Positions 8,639 to 17,257 of a DNA stretch of 64,000 nt are shown in pieces. The translations under genes were made by a program, and so were the position numbers. The stretch spans positions 62,001 to 126,000 of the forward strand of contig RSEH01000028.1 in NCBI GenBank assembly GCA_006503475.1, given 5' to 3'. The notes beneath the pieces were generated by a model, which worked only from the letters and a program-made list of their open reading frames with translations, searched no databases and was not told the origin of the DNA. This stretch comes from Stentor roeselii (lineage: Eukaryota; Ciliophora; Heterotrichea; Heterotrichida; Stentoridae). Each line of letters begins with the position of its first letter. Position 1 is the first letter of the stretch.

Positions 8639-9694
8639 TTAAACATCGAACTTCAAGGCATTCATGGATAGCTTCGTCGTGTCTTCCATTGACCCGTCAG
8701 TCCACTTTTCCCGTCTGCCGAGACTCCAGATGCCATGTTTTTTTACTTTGTTCCCGTTAAGGTCGTAAAAAATGAATTGGCCTTCTCCGTCTTGGTAGTC
8801 GTCTTTCCACATCCCTTTGTATTTCCTCTTGTCAGGCCAGACACAAACTCCGAAGCCGTTTTTTTTATCTTCTAAGAACATTCCACGATAGACAAGGCCT
8901 GACTGTGAGTGAAGTTCTCCAAATCCCTGCATTTTGTTATCAACGAACTCTCCTTGATACCATTTTAAATGATTCCATCTGTAAATTCCACGACCTTCTA
9001 CCTTGTTAAAGCAAAAATCGCCTTCATAACTACTTCCATTCGCATATTGAATAAAGCCTTTTCCATGTTTTTGCCCTTTGAAGTACTCGCCTTCATATCG
9101 ATAACCTTCTCCCCAGGTTTCAACGCCTTTTCCATGTTGTTTATCACTTTTGAACATTCCTTCATAGACCAAGCCGTTGTTTTGTGTGAACTTTCCAGGT
9201 CCTTGAGCTTTATTTCGTTTAAAGTGCCCTTCGTAGATGTCGCCATTTTCAAATATCAGTCTTCCATACCCGTGAAACTTGTTGTTTTTGAACTGGCCTT
9301 CGTATTTCTTGTTGTCTTTTGTTATCAATACACCGACTCCGCTTTTTTGACATCTTTTGTCGAAGGTGCCTTGGTAGTACTCGGAGTTTATTAAAAATAT
9401 TGGACCTGATGAAGGAAAATCGTGAAAAGGTTTCAATTGTTTTGAGGCTTTTTGAAGAAAGGATGATTCAAATGCATCGATTTTTAGCCAGAAATACTCG
9501 TATTTGCTTTTTGGGTCTGATAGAGAGGATAGTAATTTCTTTGCTAGGTACTTTCGAGATAGGGATTTTAGGGTTGTTGTGATTTGAGGAGAGTCTGGAG
9601 GCTCGAACTTTAGAGGCATGATGGAAGAACGATCGATAAAATCGATTGAACCTGATGTGGTTTCTGAGCTAAAACATGAACATTCTATTCCCAT
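8639..9694 (-). CDS. MORN-repeat protein with predicted lipid anchor
   Basis: The 351-residue protein has about eight or nine MORN repeats from around residue 105 to 325, with units such as YEGQFKNNKFHGYGRLIFENGD and GKGVETWGEGYRYEGEY in shorter form. MORN repeats make rod-like sheets that bind membranes and organise cortical and ciliary structures. The start MGIECSC puts Gly at position 2 and Cys at 5 and 7, a classic context for N-myristoylation plus palmitoylation, so the protein is probably held on the cytoplasmic face of the plasma membrane or alveolar sacs. Between anchor and repeats lies a charged helix-rich linker. The start faces the divergent gene at 9797 with 102 nt between. Confidence 0.9.
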   Translation of the reverse strand: MGIECSCFSSETTSGSIDFIDRSSIMPLKFEPPDSPQITTTLKSLSRKYLAKKLLSSLSDPKSKYEYFWLKIDAFESSFLQKASKQLKPFHDFPSSGPIFLINSEYYQGTFDKRCQKSGVGVLITKDNKKYEGQFKNNKFHGYGRLIFENGDIYEGHFKRNKAQGPGKFTQNNGLVYEGMFKSDKQHGKGVETWGEGYRYEGEYFKGQKHGKGFIQYANGSSYEGDFCFNKVEGRGIYRWNHLKWYQGEFVDNKMQGFGELHSQSGLVYRGMFLEDKKNGFGVCVWPDKRKYKGMWKDDYQDGEGQFIFYDLNGNKVKKHGIWSLGRREKWTDGSMEDTTKLSMNALKFDV

Positions 9695-9796
9695 AAATAT
9701 CTTTATCTAAATACTGTACTTGAATATTGCAATACATTCAATTGATAAACATTAAATAGCCTTACTTTCCATCCATAATAATCTCAGTTATAATTA

Positions 9797-10231
9797 ATGG
9801 AGTATATCTTTAAACACGAACTTCTCCACAAAGACGAAATCGCTCGAAAAATTAACCAAAAAAACAGTTTTAGTCCTCAAAAGCCTCTAAAAAGACTTCA
9901 ACAACGTCGAGGTACTCAAAATCCAATATCAAGGTTAAAAAAGCATAATAATTCATATGTTCCATCAACCCAAACTCCAAGTCTTCATGCTTTTTCACCT
10001 CCAATAACAAAAATATTCGAGATTTCCGAATCAAAAATGCAAGAAATTCTTCCACCATTCTCAAAACCTGAAAATTCAAGAGAAAAGAAGACTCCGAAAG
10101 GTATTCCTGCCCTTCCGTTACTTTCGACAATAACAACAAAAGGCTACAGAGCTCTCTACTTAAAAGAGCATCGTCGAGTATCTCATAGTTTAATCACCTA
10201 CATTCCAAGTATTCCATTCACAAATCACTAG
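9797..10231 (+). CDS. Hypothetical basic disordered protein, 144 aa
   Basis: I do not recognise this protein. It is Lys/Ser/Pro-rich and looks disordered, with a short helical start MEYIFKHELLHKDEIARKI, a polybasic KRLQQRRG patch and a tail with KGYRALYLKEHRRVSHSL. The start has the usual ATAATTAATGG context. Codon use and the clean opening frame between two recognised genes argue that it is real. Its stop lies only 3 nt from the stop of the convergent UBTD-like gene. Confidence 0.65.
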   Translation: MEYIFKHELLHKDEIARKINQKNSFSPQKPLKRLQQRRGTQNPISRLKKHNNSYVPSTQTPSLHAFSPPITKIFEISESKMQEILPPFSKPENSREKKTPKGIPALPLLSTITTKGYRALYLKEHRRVSHSLITYIPSIPFTNH

Positions 10232-10234
10232 TTA

Positions 10235-10894
10235 TTAAAACACTATCAAAACAAACCCATTCTGCACGCCAAGACTAGCTAAACAAGAAGAGTCTTTCAT
10301 TTCCTTTCCTTTAAAAAACATTCTGAGTTCCTTTTCAATATTAAACTCATTTTTGAACTTAATTTTCAAATCTTTCACCATCATCGATCCCCTAACAAGA
10401 GTTTTCCAGTCCTGTTTCCCAGCCATTCTCATTAAAACAAAAAATTCAGAGTCTTGTTCAATTTCAACTTTTTTCTCTTCCTGAGGCATTCCGAATTTGA
10501 GAGGCTTGTTAATAACAAAAACAGGCAGATCATATCTATGGCCTCTTTCATCAAGTACTTGAGAGAGGGTTCCATGAACAAGACTTAATCCAGCTTTTTT
10601 CAGCATTTCTTTACATTTAGATTGACTAGGCTCTGAGCAGACTGAATGAAGAGTAGTCCAGGCTTTTTGACTTCCATCGATTCGAGTGTCCCAAAACTCT
10701 TGGATTTTCTGATTTAGTTCATTTTCAGTTAAATCAGTGAACCAAGATGATGTTTGCTTTAAACCTTGACCTGATGTAGAAGAATCTAAGTTTTTTTTAC
10801 CGCTTATGTGAAAGGTGAGGTTTCCTTGACGGATTACTCGAAAGCTCTCGTTTGGGTCGTGGTTGTTTGAAGTTTGAGTTGCACAGGCTCCCAT
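10235..10894 (-). CDS. UBTD1/2-like ubiquitin-domain protein
   Basis: The 219-residue protein fits the UBTD (DC-UbP) family in order and length. The start MGACATQ gives Gly2 and Cys4 for lipidation. A UBTD N-terminal domain follows, with LTENELNQKIQEFWDTR, then LVHGTLSQVLDERGHRYDLPVFV, which parallels the family's PHGTL...YDELGNRYQLPVY. The last 75 residues are a ubiquitin-like beta-grasp (VRGSMMVKDLKIKFK ... RMFFKGKEMKD ... GVQNGFVLIVF). UBTDs bridge ubiquitin E2s and deubiquitylases. Here the Ub-like part ends without a Gly-Gly, so it is not conjugated. It begins 88 nt after the end of the WDR53-like gene on the same strand. Confidence 0.88.
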   Translation of the reverse strand: MGACATQTSNNHDPNESFRVIRQGNLTFHISGKKNLDSSTSGQGLKQTSSWFTDLTENELNQKIQEFWDTRIDGSQKAWTTLHSVCSEPSQSKCKEMLKKAGLSLVHGTLSQVLDERGHRYDLPVFVINKPLKFGMPQEEKKVEIEQDSEFFVLMRMAGKQDWKTLVRGSMMVKDLKIKFKNEFNIEKELRMFFKGKEMKDSSCLASLGVQNGFVLIVF

Positions 10895-10982
10895 ATTACT
10901 GGAAATATAGAAAGAATAATTTAACTCTAAATACAGAATTCAATTAAAATAGTTTAATGATTATTTCCTTTACCTTCAATCA

Positions 10983-11906
10983 TCACATCTTCAGTTCAAA
11001 CATTGATATCTGGCTACTTGTATCAGCAACAAATATTTTTCTCTGCATTTCCGCAGTTTCAATAAAATTCGGCTAAATAGCTGAAACCTTTTGTGCCAAG
11101 ACGACTTTTTTGAATACTTTTTCCTTCCAAAAGCAGATCTCGTCAACATCTGCACTGATTCCAAAGTCATCGAACTTCACAAGGGCCAAAGCCATGACTC
11201 GTTGTTGATGTGCTTGGACTGTGACTTTCCCTGTAAGTCTTTCTCCGTATTCAAAAACACAGACATTTCCATTGCCCAGAGCAAAAGCGACTTCCCTTTG
11301 GCGACAAGAAATCGCGTAGACATGAGGCGGGTTAAACCCTTGACTGGGAAACAAGTCTTCTAAAGAGACTCCGCTGATGATTTCGCCGTTAAGCCCAGTC
11401 AACATGACTCGACAGTCAAAGCCTCCTGAGACGATCAGGTCTTCACAGAAGACTTTAGAGCAGGAAAGCTGATTTTTTATTACATTTGAATGAACTGATG
11501 AACGGACTCTTGTTTCTTTTGAAGATTTTGAAATTATTAACAGGTCTCCATCGTCTGTTGAAATTATTAGGCTTGATGAGTCTTGGTCGATTGAACTGAT
11601 TTCTTCTGGAGTTGAAAGGACTGATAGGCTCTCTGAATGGATTATTTTAGAAGGGTTTCTTATGTCGAATTCGAAGAGGGATGAAGTGGTTGAGGTGTAG
11701 ACGGAATGATTTAGGATTGATACGTTTTCTAAGGGAGTGCTTGGGAAATATAACGGGTCGGTTAGTCTTCGGATTGACTTTTGTGAGGTCATGTCCCAGA
11801 TACGGACTGTACCGTCTTCACTTGAAGAGGCGAGAAGGTTTTGATGTGAACTGAGACATGTTACGTCACGTTGATGACCTTTTAGGTGGCTGATGTAGCA
11901 TTCCAT
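10983..11906 (-). CDS. WDR53-like WD40 protein, one 15-nt intron
   Basis: Exon 1 (11088-11906, 273 codons) stops in frame unless gtttcagctatttag (11073-11087) is removed. Exon 2 (10983-11072) then adds 29 residues ending at TGA. The added tail, KIFVADTSSQISMFELKM, makes the last WD strand and matches the closing ILVADQTSCISVYPL of WDR53, strong support for the splice. The 302-residue protein has WD40 blades throughout, beginning HLKGHQRDVTCLSSHQNLLASSSEDGTVRIWD, with the VSGGFDCRVMLTGL and NPPHVYAISC blades also like WDR53. Such propellers are scaffolds, in some cases CUL4-DDB1 receptors; that role is inferred. The 5' splice site GTTT departs from the GTA of all the others. The start is 9 nt after the ARM gene's stop. 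Confidence 0.85.
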
Positions 11907-11915
11907 GTTAATAAG

Positions 11916-12962
11916 TTAATTAAAATTTTCTAAAAAACTTCTAGCAGCCAAATAAACTTCTTCATTTTTCGAAGCAAGTAAATCCTCAGCAATTTCTTGT
12001 ATCCCAAAAACATCTGCATGAGATGCTTTAAAAACAAGACAAAATTTCAAAACATTCGAAATTGTTTCATTAGAAGAGTTCTTCAAAACTTTCACCACTT
12101 TTTCCCTATCAATTTTTCCAATTAATCCAGAAAAATCATCAGTTTTGAGTGAGCAAGTCAAGTTATGAATAACAAAGCTGCATTCTTCTCTTTTCTGCAG
12201 ATCATGTCCATGGAAAATCCTGAAAACTTCATTTAAAACAGGGTGTTGAAGTACTTTTAGAGCTAAACAATAAGGACCAGTGACGACATTTGAAAGAATT
12301 GTGAGGCTGACATTGCAAAAGTTTGATTTTTTGTAGAGAGATTCAAGTAAAAAGTCGAGAAGTCCATTTTTCACCATTTGAACGTTGACCTTGTCATCCC
12401 ATGACAGAAATATTAAAAAATTCGCTGTTGACTGACAGACTGGCCAGTCCTTGATACTTGGAAGATGATCAAAGTCAAGTAAGATGTCACTCGGGTCGTG
12501 GTTTAAGATGATTTTTGTGAAAATATCGATAATTTGTTCTCTTAATGACGGATAGCTGTTGAAGATAAGGTAAAGACTATGAAAAAGTGATAATATCGCA
12601 CCTTTTGTGATTGATTTAGAAAGGACTAGGATATCAAAAACCCGGTCTAAGCCAAGTTTTATTATTTCCAGGGGGGGACAAGATTCAAAAAGAGAGTCAA
12701 CTAATTCAAAGATCACCTTTTCTGCCAAGTCTTGATTCATGTGGATTAATTCATTCATGTCATGCACAACACTCCTTTCATATCCATTTCTTCCAACCTC
12801 TTGAAGACCTGTTTCTTTTTGATTCCTAAGTTGTGCTAAAAACTGTTTTCTTTTCACCCTTTTCCCCTTTTCAATCCTTTTTTCTCTTTCTATTTCAAAT
12901 CCAATCAAATCAGGTTGCATGAAATTTTCGTTTCTCTTTTTAAAGATATCCAAACTAGACAT
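11916..12962 (-). CDS. Armadillo/HEAT-like helical protein, importin-alpha-like
   Basis: The 348-residue protein begins with a basic segment, EIEREKRIEKGKRVKRKQF, resembling an importin-beta-binding region. Repeated helical pairs follow, with ARM-like hydrophobic spacing (e.g. SLTILSNVVTGPYCLALKVLQHPVLNEV and REECSFVIHNL, the latter close to the KEACWTISNI motif of importin-alpha). No clear NLS-pocket Trp/Asn ladder is visible, so cargo binding is uncertain. Sequence identity looks low, suggesting a fast-evolving or ciliate-specific relative. A similar protein is encoded at 40439-41773. Its start codon is 10 nt from the start codon of the divergent neighbour; residue 15 is an alternative Met. 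Confidence 0.7.
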   Translation of the reverse strand: MSSLDIFKKRNENFMQPDLIGFEIEREKRIEKGKRVKRKQFLAQLRNQKETGLQEVGRNGYERSVVHDMNELIHMNQDLAEKVIFELVDSLFESCPPLEIIKLGLDRVFDILVLSKSITKGAILSLFHSLYLIFNSYPSLREQIIDIFTKIILNHDPSDILLDFDHLPSIKDWPVCQSTANFLIFLSWDDKVNVQMVKNGLLDFLLESLYKKSNFCNVSLTILSNVVTGPYCLALKVLQHPVLNEVFRIFHGHDLQKREECSFVIHNLTCSLKTDDFSGLIGKIDREKVVKVLKNSSNETISNVLKFCLVFKASHADVFGIQEIAEDLLASKNEEVYLAARSFLENFN

Positions 12963-12972
12963 TCAAATTATA
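12963..12972. promoter_or_regulatory. 10-nt space between two divergent start codons
   Basis: The start codons at 12960-12962 (minus) and 12973-12975 (plus) are separated by tcaaattata only. The plus side has the ATTATAATGGC context typical of this window. Any promoter elements for either gene must lie inside the coding region of the other, or one gene starts at a later Met. Confidence 0.6.
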
Positions 12973-13731
12973 ATGGCCAAAAGGCTTTTTTCGCCCTTGA
13001 GACTAAAAGAACCATGGAATTACGAAGACTTCAGCGTAAAACTTCTTGAAAAAGAACTTGAATTAGAAAAAAATTGTGGAATTCACATAATTGAAGAACT
13101 TATCACTTTGTACTCAGAGGCCATCGAGCACTTCAATGAACTGTCTGATTCAAGGTTCTACGATTTTCAAGACAGGCTTCATAAAATGTTGATCCGACCG
13201 GAGGTCGCTTCAGTTGTTCAGGGAAAAGGACTTCAAAATTTGTATCATTTGGCCAAAAGAAAGACTTTCTGTTCAGAGCAAATCGTCAAATCGAAGATCA
13301 TTGAAAGAGAAAATTTTTCAGTCTTGTCAAGAATCAAAAGTGAAGAAATGGTTGGGTCGACTCAGAAGGAAAAAATTAAGGAAAATGTGAATAAGCAGGA
13401 TTTTGATTTGAATGATCGGGTTTTTTTAAGAAGGTCTAGAGTTAAAAGTGGAGAATTACACAATCATGATGTTAGCACAAAGGAAAGTTATTATTTGGAT
13501 GAAAAGGATCAGGTTGAAATGATTATGGAAAAGTTTTATGAGAAAAAGGCGAAGGAAGTTTCTGATGTTACTTTGTTTTATTTGATGAAAATGGAATCTG
13601 CAGATGAAATCACAAAAAATCATCTCGCTTTGGAAATGAAAAAGGAAATTTTGAGGGTTTCGCAAAAGTTTGATGCGAATAAAGCTCATAAACTCAAGAA
13701 ATTTAAACAGTTGAATAAGATTAATTCTTAA
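12973..13731 (+). CDS. Hypothetical charged helical protein, 252 aa
   Basis: I do not recognise the family. The frame is open from 12919, but the earlier Met would put 18 residues inside the divergent gene; Met at 12973 has the local ATTATAATGGC start context and is preferred. The protein is rich in Glu, Lys and Leu, mostly helical (LLEKELELEKNCGIHIIEELITLY), with a basic C-terminal end. No signal peptide, membrane segment or catalytic motif is visible. A loose resemblance in composition to ciliary coiled-coil proteins is all I can state. Confidence 0.7.
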   Translation: MAKRLFSPLRLKEPWNYEDFSVKLLEKELELEKNCGIHIIEELITLYSEAIEHFNELSDSRFYDFQDRLHKMLIRPEVASVVQGKGLQNLYHLAKRKTFCSEQIVKSKIIERENFSVLSRIKSEEMVGSTQKEKIKENVNKQDFDLNDRVFLRRSRVKSGELHNHDVSTKESYYLDEKDQVEMIMEKFYEKKAKEVSDVTLFYLMKMESADEITKNHLALEMKKEILRVSQKFDANKAHKLKKFKQLNKINS

Positions 13732-14071
13732 TCATTCATTTTTCAGGAATTGTGTTTGAATGATTATTCTACTTAATACTTTTCTAAGCATTTGAACCAC
13801 CAACCTCCTCCTTGAAAAATGACCACCTTCAATAAAAAAATGTATAATAAAAAAAACTCTAAAACCACATCTAATCCCTAATCCCTTCATCAACCTGAAA
13901 CAACCCATCATTTAAATCTCAGAATAAATTAAAAACCTCCAAATCCAACTCTTTCCAAATAATCCCAACCTAAAACCACTAACGATAAATCAAAACCCCC
14001 TTATCAACAACACCTCAAAAAAAAACCCCAAGCAATCCCATCAATCTCTCATAGTGAAATCCTTATAATAA
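13732..14071. other. Gene-free stretch upstream of the P1 gene
   Basis: An AT-rich, C-skewed stretch (runs of A with CC pairs on the plus strand) between the end of the orphan gene and the P1 start. It must hold the ribosomal protein promoter, ending in CCTTATAATAAATGGC. No coding frame or RNA gene is recognised. Confidence 0.5.
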
Positions 14072-14449
14072 ATGGCTAGTATCCCTCGCGCCGACCTCAC
14101 CAAATCAGAGCACGACGAGCTATGCTGTGTTTATGCATCTTTGCTTCTCCACGACCAAGGACTTAATCTCTCAGTAATCTTTACATAGGCCGAGAACATT
14201 GGAAAAGTCTTAACAGCCTCATCAAACAAAGTAGACTCTTACTGGCCCAACCTTTTCGCCAGCTCCGTCAAAGGACTGAACGTTGCAGGAGTCTTGGCCA
14301 GTGTCGGCTCAGGAGCCGTAAGCGGACCAGCTTCAGCAGAGCCCGCAGCTGCTACCAAGGCTGAGGAGCCTAAGAAAGAAGAGCCCAAGAAAGATGATGA
14401 CGAAGACGCACTTGGAGGCGGACTTGGATTCGGAGATGATGAATGGTAG
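14072..14449 (+). CDS. RPLP1: 60S acidic ribosomal protein P1, one 15-nt intron
   Basis: Exon 1 (14072-14173, 34 codons) and exon 2 (14189-14449) join across gtaatctttacatag at 14174-14188, giving 120 residues. The N-terminal helices (SEHDELCCVYASLLLHDQGLNLSAENIGKV in pieces) form the dimer domain that binds P0 in the ribosomal stalk. An Ala/Pro-rich hinge and an acidic end with EEPKKDDDEDALGGGLGFGDDEW follow; the family end is SDDDMGFGLFD, so the tail is a variant that keeps the acidic run and GFG. The stalk recruits translation factors. The retained intron would end translation in frame. P1 is favoured over P2 by the N-terminal sequence. Confidence 0.92.
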
Positions 14450-14474
14450 ATAGTTAACTAGTTGGAATAATCCA

Positions 14475-14514
14475 GGGTGTTAGGGTGTTAGGGTGTTAGG
14501 GTGTTAAGGTGTTA
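14475..14514 (+). repeat. Internal telomere-type repeat, five GGGTGTTA units
   Basis: Four perfect copies of GGGTGTTA and one AGGTGTTA lie head to tail in the 82-nt gap between the convergent P1 and profilin stops. GGGTGTTA is a rotation of the complement of CCCTAACA, the telomere unit I recall for Stentor and Blepharisma. The G-rich strand runs 5' to 3' to the right, the orientation expected if a chromosome to the left ended here. Confidence 0.85.
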
Positions 14515-14531
14515 GATCAATATTCTATTAT

Positions 14532-15029
14532 CTAAAAGGCATTCTCTTTCAAGTATTGGGCAAGCTTCTCGACCTGCTCGTTGCAAAGACCTGGATTCTG
14601 GGCTACGATATGCGCACCTGATGTCACGTTCGCGCCGTTCCAACTTGCGAAGACTACGCATGTAGCACATTTCGCGATGCAAGCACCACCTCCGTTCTTT
14701 TTAAGGTAAATAAGACCTTCTGTCTGATCACTGCTCACTTTAAAGTACTTCTCATTCGCTATCCTGATACCTGCTGGTGAGTTTGAAGCTCCATCATGAT
14801 TCACGATGTGGAGAAAAAGATCGATTTCGTTGATTTCTATTGGTTGAACACCTAATCCGTCTTCTGTAGGAACATCTACATTGTACCCGTACAGACCAAA
14901 ATCTGTGGTGCTTGCCCATATAGAACCGTCAGCTAAGGCGATAATCGCTGCTTTTTCAACACAGTCATGGATTTCTCCAGTGGCACTATGTTTGTTTTTT
15001 AGTTGATTTATGTAATCAGACCACGACAT
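14532..15029 (-). CDS. Profilin
   Basis: The 165-residue protein starts MSWSDYINQLKNKHS, the polyproline-binding N-terminal helix of profilins with its conserved Trp. It continues with AAIIALADGSIWAST and an insert (VPTEDGLGVQP) of the kind found in ciliate profilins, then KYFKVSSDQTEGLIYLKKNGGGACIAKCATCVVFASW, the central sheet, and ends with the long C-terminal helix NEQVEKLAQYLKENAF. Profilin binds actin monomers and proline-rich partners and controls filament growth at the cortex. It is longer than the usual 125-140 residues, mainly through the insert. Its stop faces P1 across the telomere-like repeat; its start faces a Myb gene 198 nt away. Confidence 0.92.
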   Translation of the reverse strand: MSWSDYINQLKNKHSATGEIHDCVEKAAIIALADGSIWASTTDFGLYGYNVDVPTEDGLGVQPIEINEIDLFLHIVNHDGASNSPAGIRIANEKYFKVSSDQTEGLIYLKKNGGGACIAKCATCVVFASWNGANVTSGAHIVAQNPGLCNEQVEKLAQYLKENAF

Positions 15030-15227
15030 TTTATTATAGCCATTATTTTACCTATATAAGAGTGGAGAAACAAGTCGTATAAATCCAATTAAATGATAAT
15101 ACTTACCTAACCCCATCTGACCAAATCATTTCTTCTCCAAAGCAAGTTAATCAAAAAGCTCTTCCATACTTTTCCATAAAACATAAAAACCTTTCCATTA
15201 ACAGATTTTAAAACCCTAATATTTCAA

Positions 15228-16004
15228 ATGTCTTACAACTACAAGCCAGAAGTCCTAACCACAACAATATCATTAGTGCCATGCAAGTTATCAAAAGACG
15301 GAAAATCATTCATTCCAGTCTTCACACCTCTTTCAAGGTCAGAACTTTCCCTCCAAATGAAAAAATCATGGACCCCAGATGAAGACTCTCTTTTGCTAGA
15401 TCTGGGAATGAAGACCAAAAAATGGAATCTGATTTCACTTGAGATCAATAACAAGTTCCACAAAGGAATCTGCATCAGAAACCAAAAACATTGCAGGGAA
15501 CGATGGAAAAATTTCGTGGACCCTGATTTGAAAAAGAAGCCTTTTACGAAAAAAGAAGACGAGTTAATTGTAAAGTACTACGAAAAGTACCGATCTTGGG
15601 CAAAAGTCGCGAAAACTATCAAACATCGCAATGAAAATCAAGTAAAAAATCGATATCGGGCACTTTTGAATAAAGGATTCAAAAATGAAGCGGAAACTGT
15701 TGATGAACTTCCTCCTGCTATTAGTAGTTTTTCTGGATTTGGCTTTGAAACTATTGCGAATTATTTAACACCTGTTAATTCGGCGATGATGCCGAGTTTT
15801 AATATTGAACAGTGTGCTGATCCTTCGTCTTTTTCTTTTGGGCAGAATCTTTATGGAAACTCTTTTGGTGCACAGATGATGTCTGCAAGTGTTTCGAATA
15901 GTTTTTTCAATGAGTCAGGAAAAGGAATGTTTTTTTCTTCGTATCCAGATAATTCGAACTTCACGAAATATGAAAACATTCTTGATAACTTTTGTGATAA
16001 ATAG
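15228..16004 (+). CDS. Two-repeat Myb-like transcription factor
   Basis: In the 258-residue protein, two Myb repeats are clear: about 46-99 (KSWTPDEDSLLLDLG ... RNQKHCRERWKNFVDPDL) and 103-149 (KPFTKKEDELIVKYYEKY ... ENQVKNRYRAL). Each has the spaced aromatic residues (W/F...W/W...W or Y) and the recognition-helix motifs CRERW and KNRYR of R2R3-type factors, so sequence-specific DNA binding is likely. The first repeat has a longer loop than usual. The C-terminal 110 residues are Ser/Phe/Asn-rich and probably disordered, a typical activation or interaction tail. It shares a 198-nt divergent upstream region with profilin. The regulated genes are unknown. Confidence 0.88.
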   Translation: MSYNYKPEVLTTTISLVPCKLSKDGKSFIPVFTPLSRSELSLQMKKSWTPDEDSLLLDLGMKTKKWNLISLEINNKFHKGICIRNQKHCRERWKNFVDPDLKKKPFTKKEDELIVKYYEKYRSWAKVAKTIKHRNENQVKNRYRALLNKGFKNEAETVDELPPAISSFSGFGFETIANYLTPVNSAMMPSFNIEQCADPSSFSFGQNLYGNSFGAQMMSASVSNSFFNESGKGMFFSSYPDNSNFTKYENILDNFCDK

Positions 16005-16412
16005 TAAGGTATAAGTTATTTAATTTGATTGAAAGGTTCAAGGTATAGAAATTTATTCTTGATTAATTAAGGTGAGTCCTGGTGATCATCATATTTATTA
16101 AAATTAGTTCACTAGGATCAAGATGGTTTGAATTACTTTATTCTTCATCGTTTCATTTGAAGATAATCGTTTAAATCCCTTACTATCAAAAGAATAAGTA
16201 TCACTTTGCATTAAAAAAATTAATATCACTTTATCAAACAATAATCTCAACTTACATTTTAAATAAAGAAAATCACTTAAAATTACAATCAATGAATACC
16301 TCTTAACATTAAATCCTTGAACCATATCACCTAAAATCATTCTTTCAATCAACGAAAAATCCTCAAAACCTCCAAAACCACTGATTAAATAAATTCTCTG
16401 ATATTTAAAATA
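16005..16412. other. Gene-free stretch between the Myb and coiled-coil genes
   Basis: An AT-rich stretch with the Myb 3' end and the promoter of the coiled-coil gene. A 111-codon frame on the minus strand overlaps the next gene's start and is hydrophobic and AT-driven; it is not supported. No RNA gene is recognised. Confidence 0.5.
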
Positions 16413-17240
16413 ATGGAAGAAGAGACCGAAAACATCCAAACCCTAAAAGAACTCATTCACGACATCAAGCTTAAAGATGCAATAACTCGTCAAGATCTAA
16501 TGAAAGCCGAGAGAGAAGGTCAGCTTCTTCGAGAAAGTATTCTAAAAGCTCAAAAAGAAATCCAAAAACTAGAAAAAGACCTGAAAAAGGATGAAAGACT
16601 TCTAGTCTCTCAAGAAGAAAACATCGTAAATGCCACTATCACAATCAACATGCGTAAAAAAAACAGAAGAAACGACAACAGCCTAGTCCAAGAGTCAATC
16701 GATCGACAAGAAGCCCTTCACAAGACCATGAAACAAAAAAATGAGGATTTTTGCAAGTTTCTTTTGGGACTTCGACGAAAAATGAACCAAATCGAGTCGT
16801 TGTTGAAGGAAAACAACACGAATGAAACGATGATTAGAATGAGAGAACTTATCAATTATTTTGAAGAGTTTTTATTGAGTGTTGACTCTGCAGGACAACG
16901 TGAAGAGTGTCTTTATGAGGAAGAGCTTAAGTTTTACCAACAACAACTTTTACTTTATGAGAAACAACTCAATGAACTGGATCATGAAAGGATGACGGAA
17001 ATGAAAAAACTTTATGATTTGGAAACTAGAGGAAGCTTAAGTGAAAGTGATAAAGTTATTTATAGCAAAAATGTTGATATTAAAACGGAACAGGTTGCTA
17101 TTCATGCGGCTGAAAATATTTTAGCGAAACTTAAGGCGAAACTCTCCGACTCCAGTGCTTTAGACGGTGTGGTATCAAAGATCGACAAACAAATCTCCAA
17201 GCACAAAAAGCGAGTAATCCAAGTCGACCTAACTAGTTAA
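16413..17240 (+). CDS. Coiled-coil protein, 275 aa
   Basis: The protein is almost wholly coiled coil. Heptad-like runs from about residue 5 to 75 (LKELIHDIKLKDAITRQDLM, ILKAQKEIQKLEKDLKKDERLL) and from 155 to 250 are divided by a less regular middle. It is strongly charged, with no signal or membrane segment. I cannot name the family; the pattern suits ciliary or basal-body structural proteins, an inference from composition and ciliate context. The start codon follows TTTAAAATA. It converges on the cathepsin gene with 17 nt between stops. Confidence 0.72.
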   Translation: MEEETENIQTLKELIHDIKLKDAITRQDLMKAEREGQLLRESILKAQKEIQKLEKDLKKDERLLVSQEENIVNATITINMRKKNRRNDNSLVQESIDRQEALHKTMKQKNEDFCKFLLGLRRKMNQIESLLKENNTNETMIRMRELINYFEEFLLSVDSAGQREECLYEEELKFYQQQLLLYEKQLNELDHERMTEMKKLYDLETRGSLSESDKVIYSKNVDIKTEQVAIHAAENILAKLKAKLSDSSALDGVVSKIDKQISKHKKRVIQVDLTS

Positions 17241-17257
17241 CTTCTAAATCTTAGCTA

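Noticed and set aside
12919-12972. Upstream in-frame Met for the orphan at 12973
   Set aside because: It would place 18 Phe/Leu-rich residues inside the ARM gene; Met at 12973 has the usual start context.
16104-16439. 111-codon minus-strand frame
   Set aside because: Overlaps the start of the coiled-coil gene and is a spacer-type hydrophobic translation.
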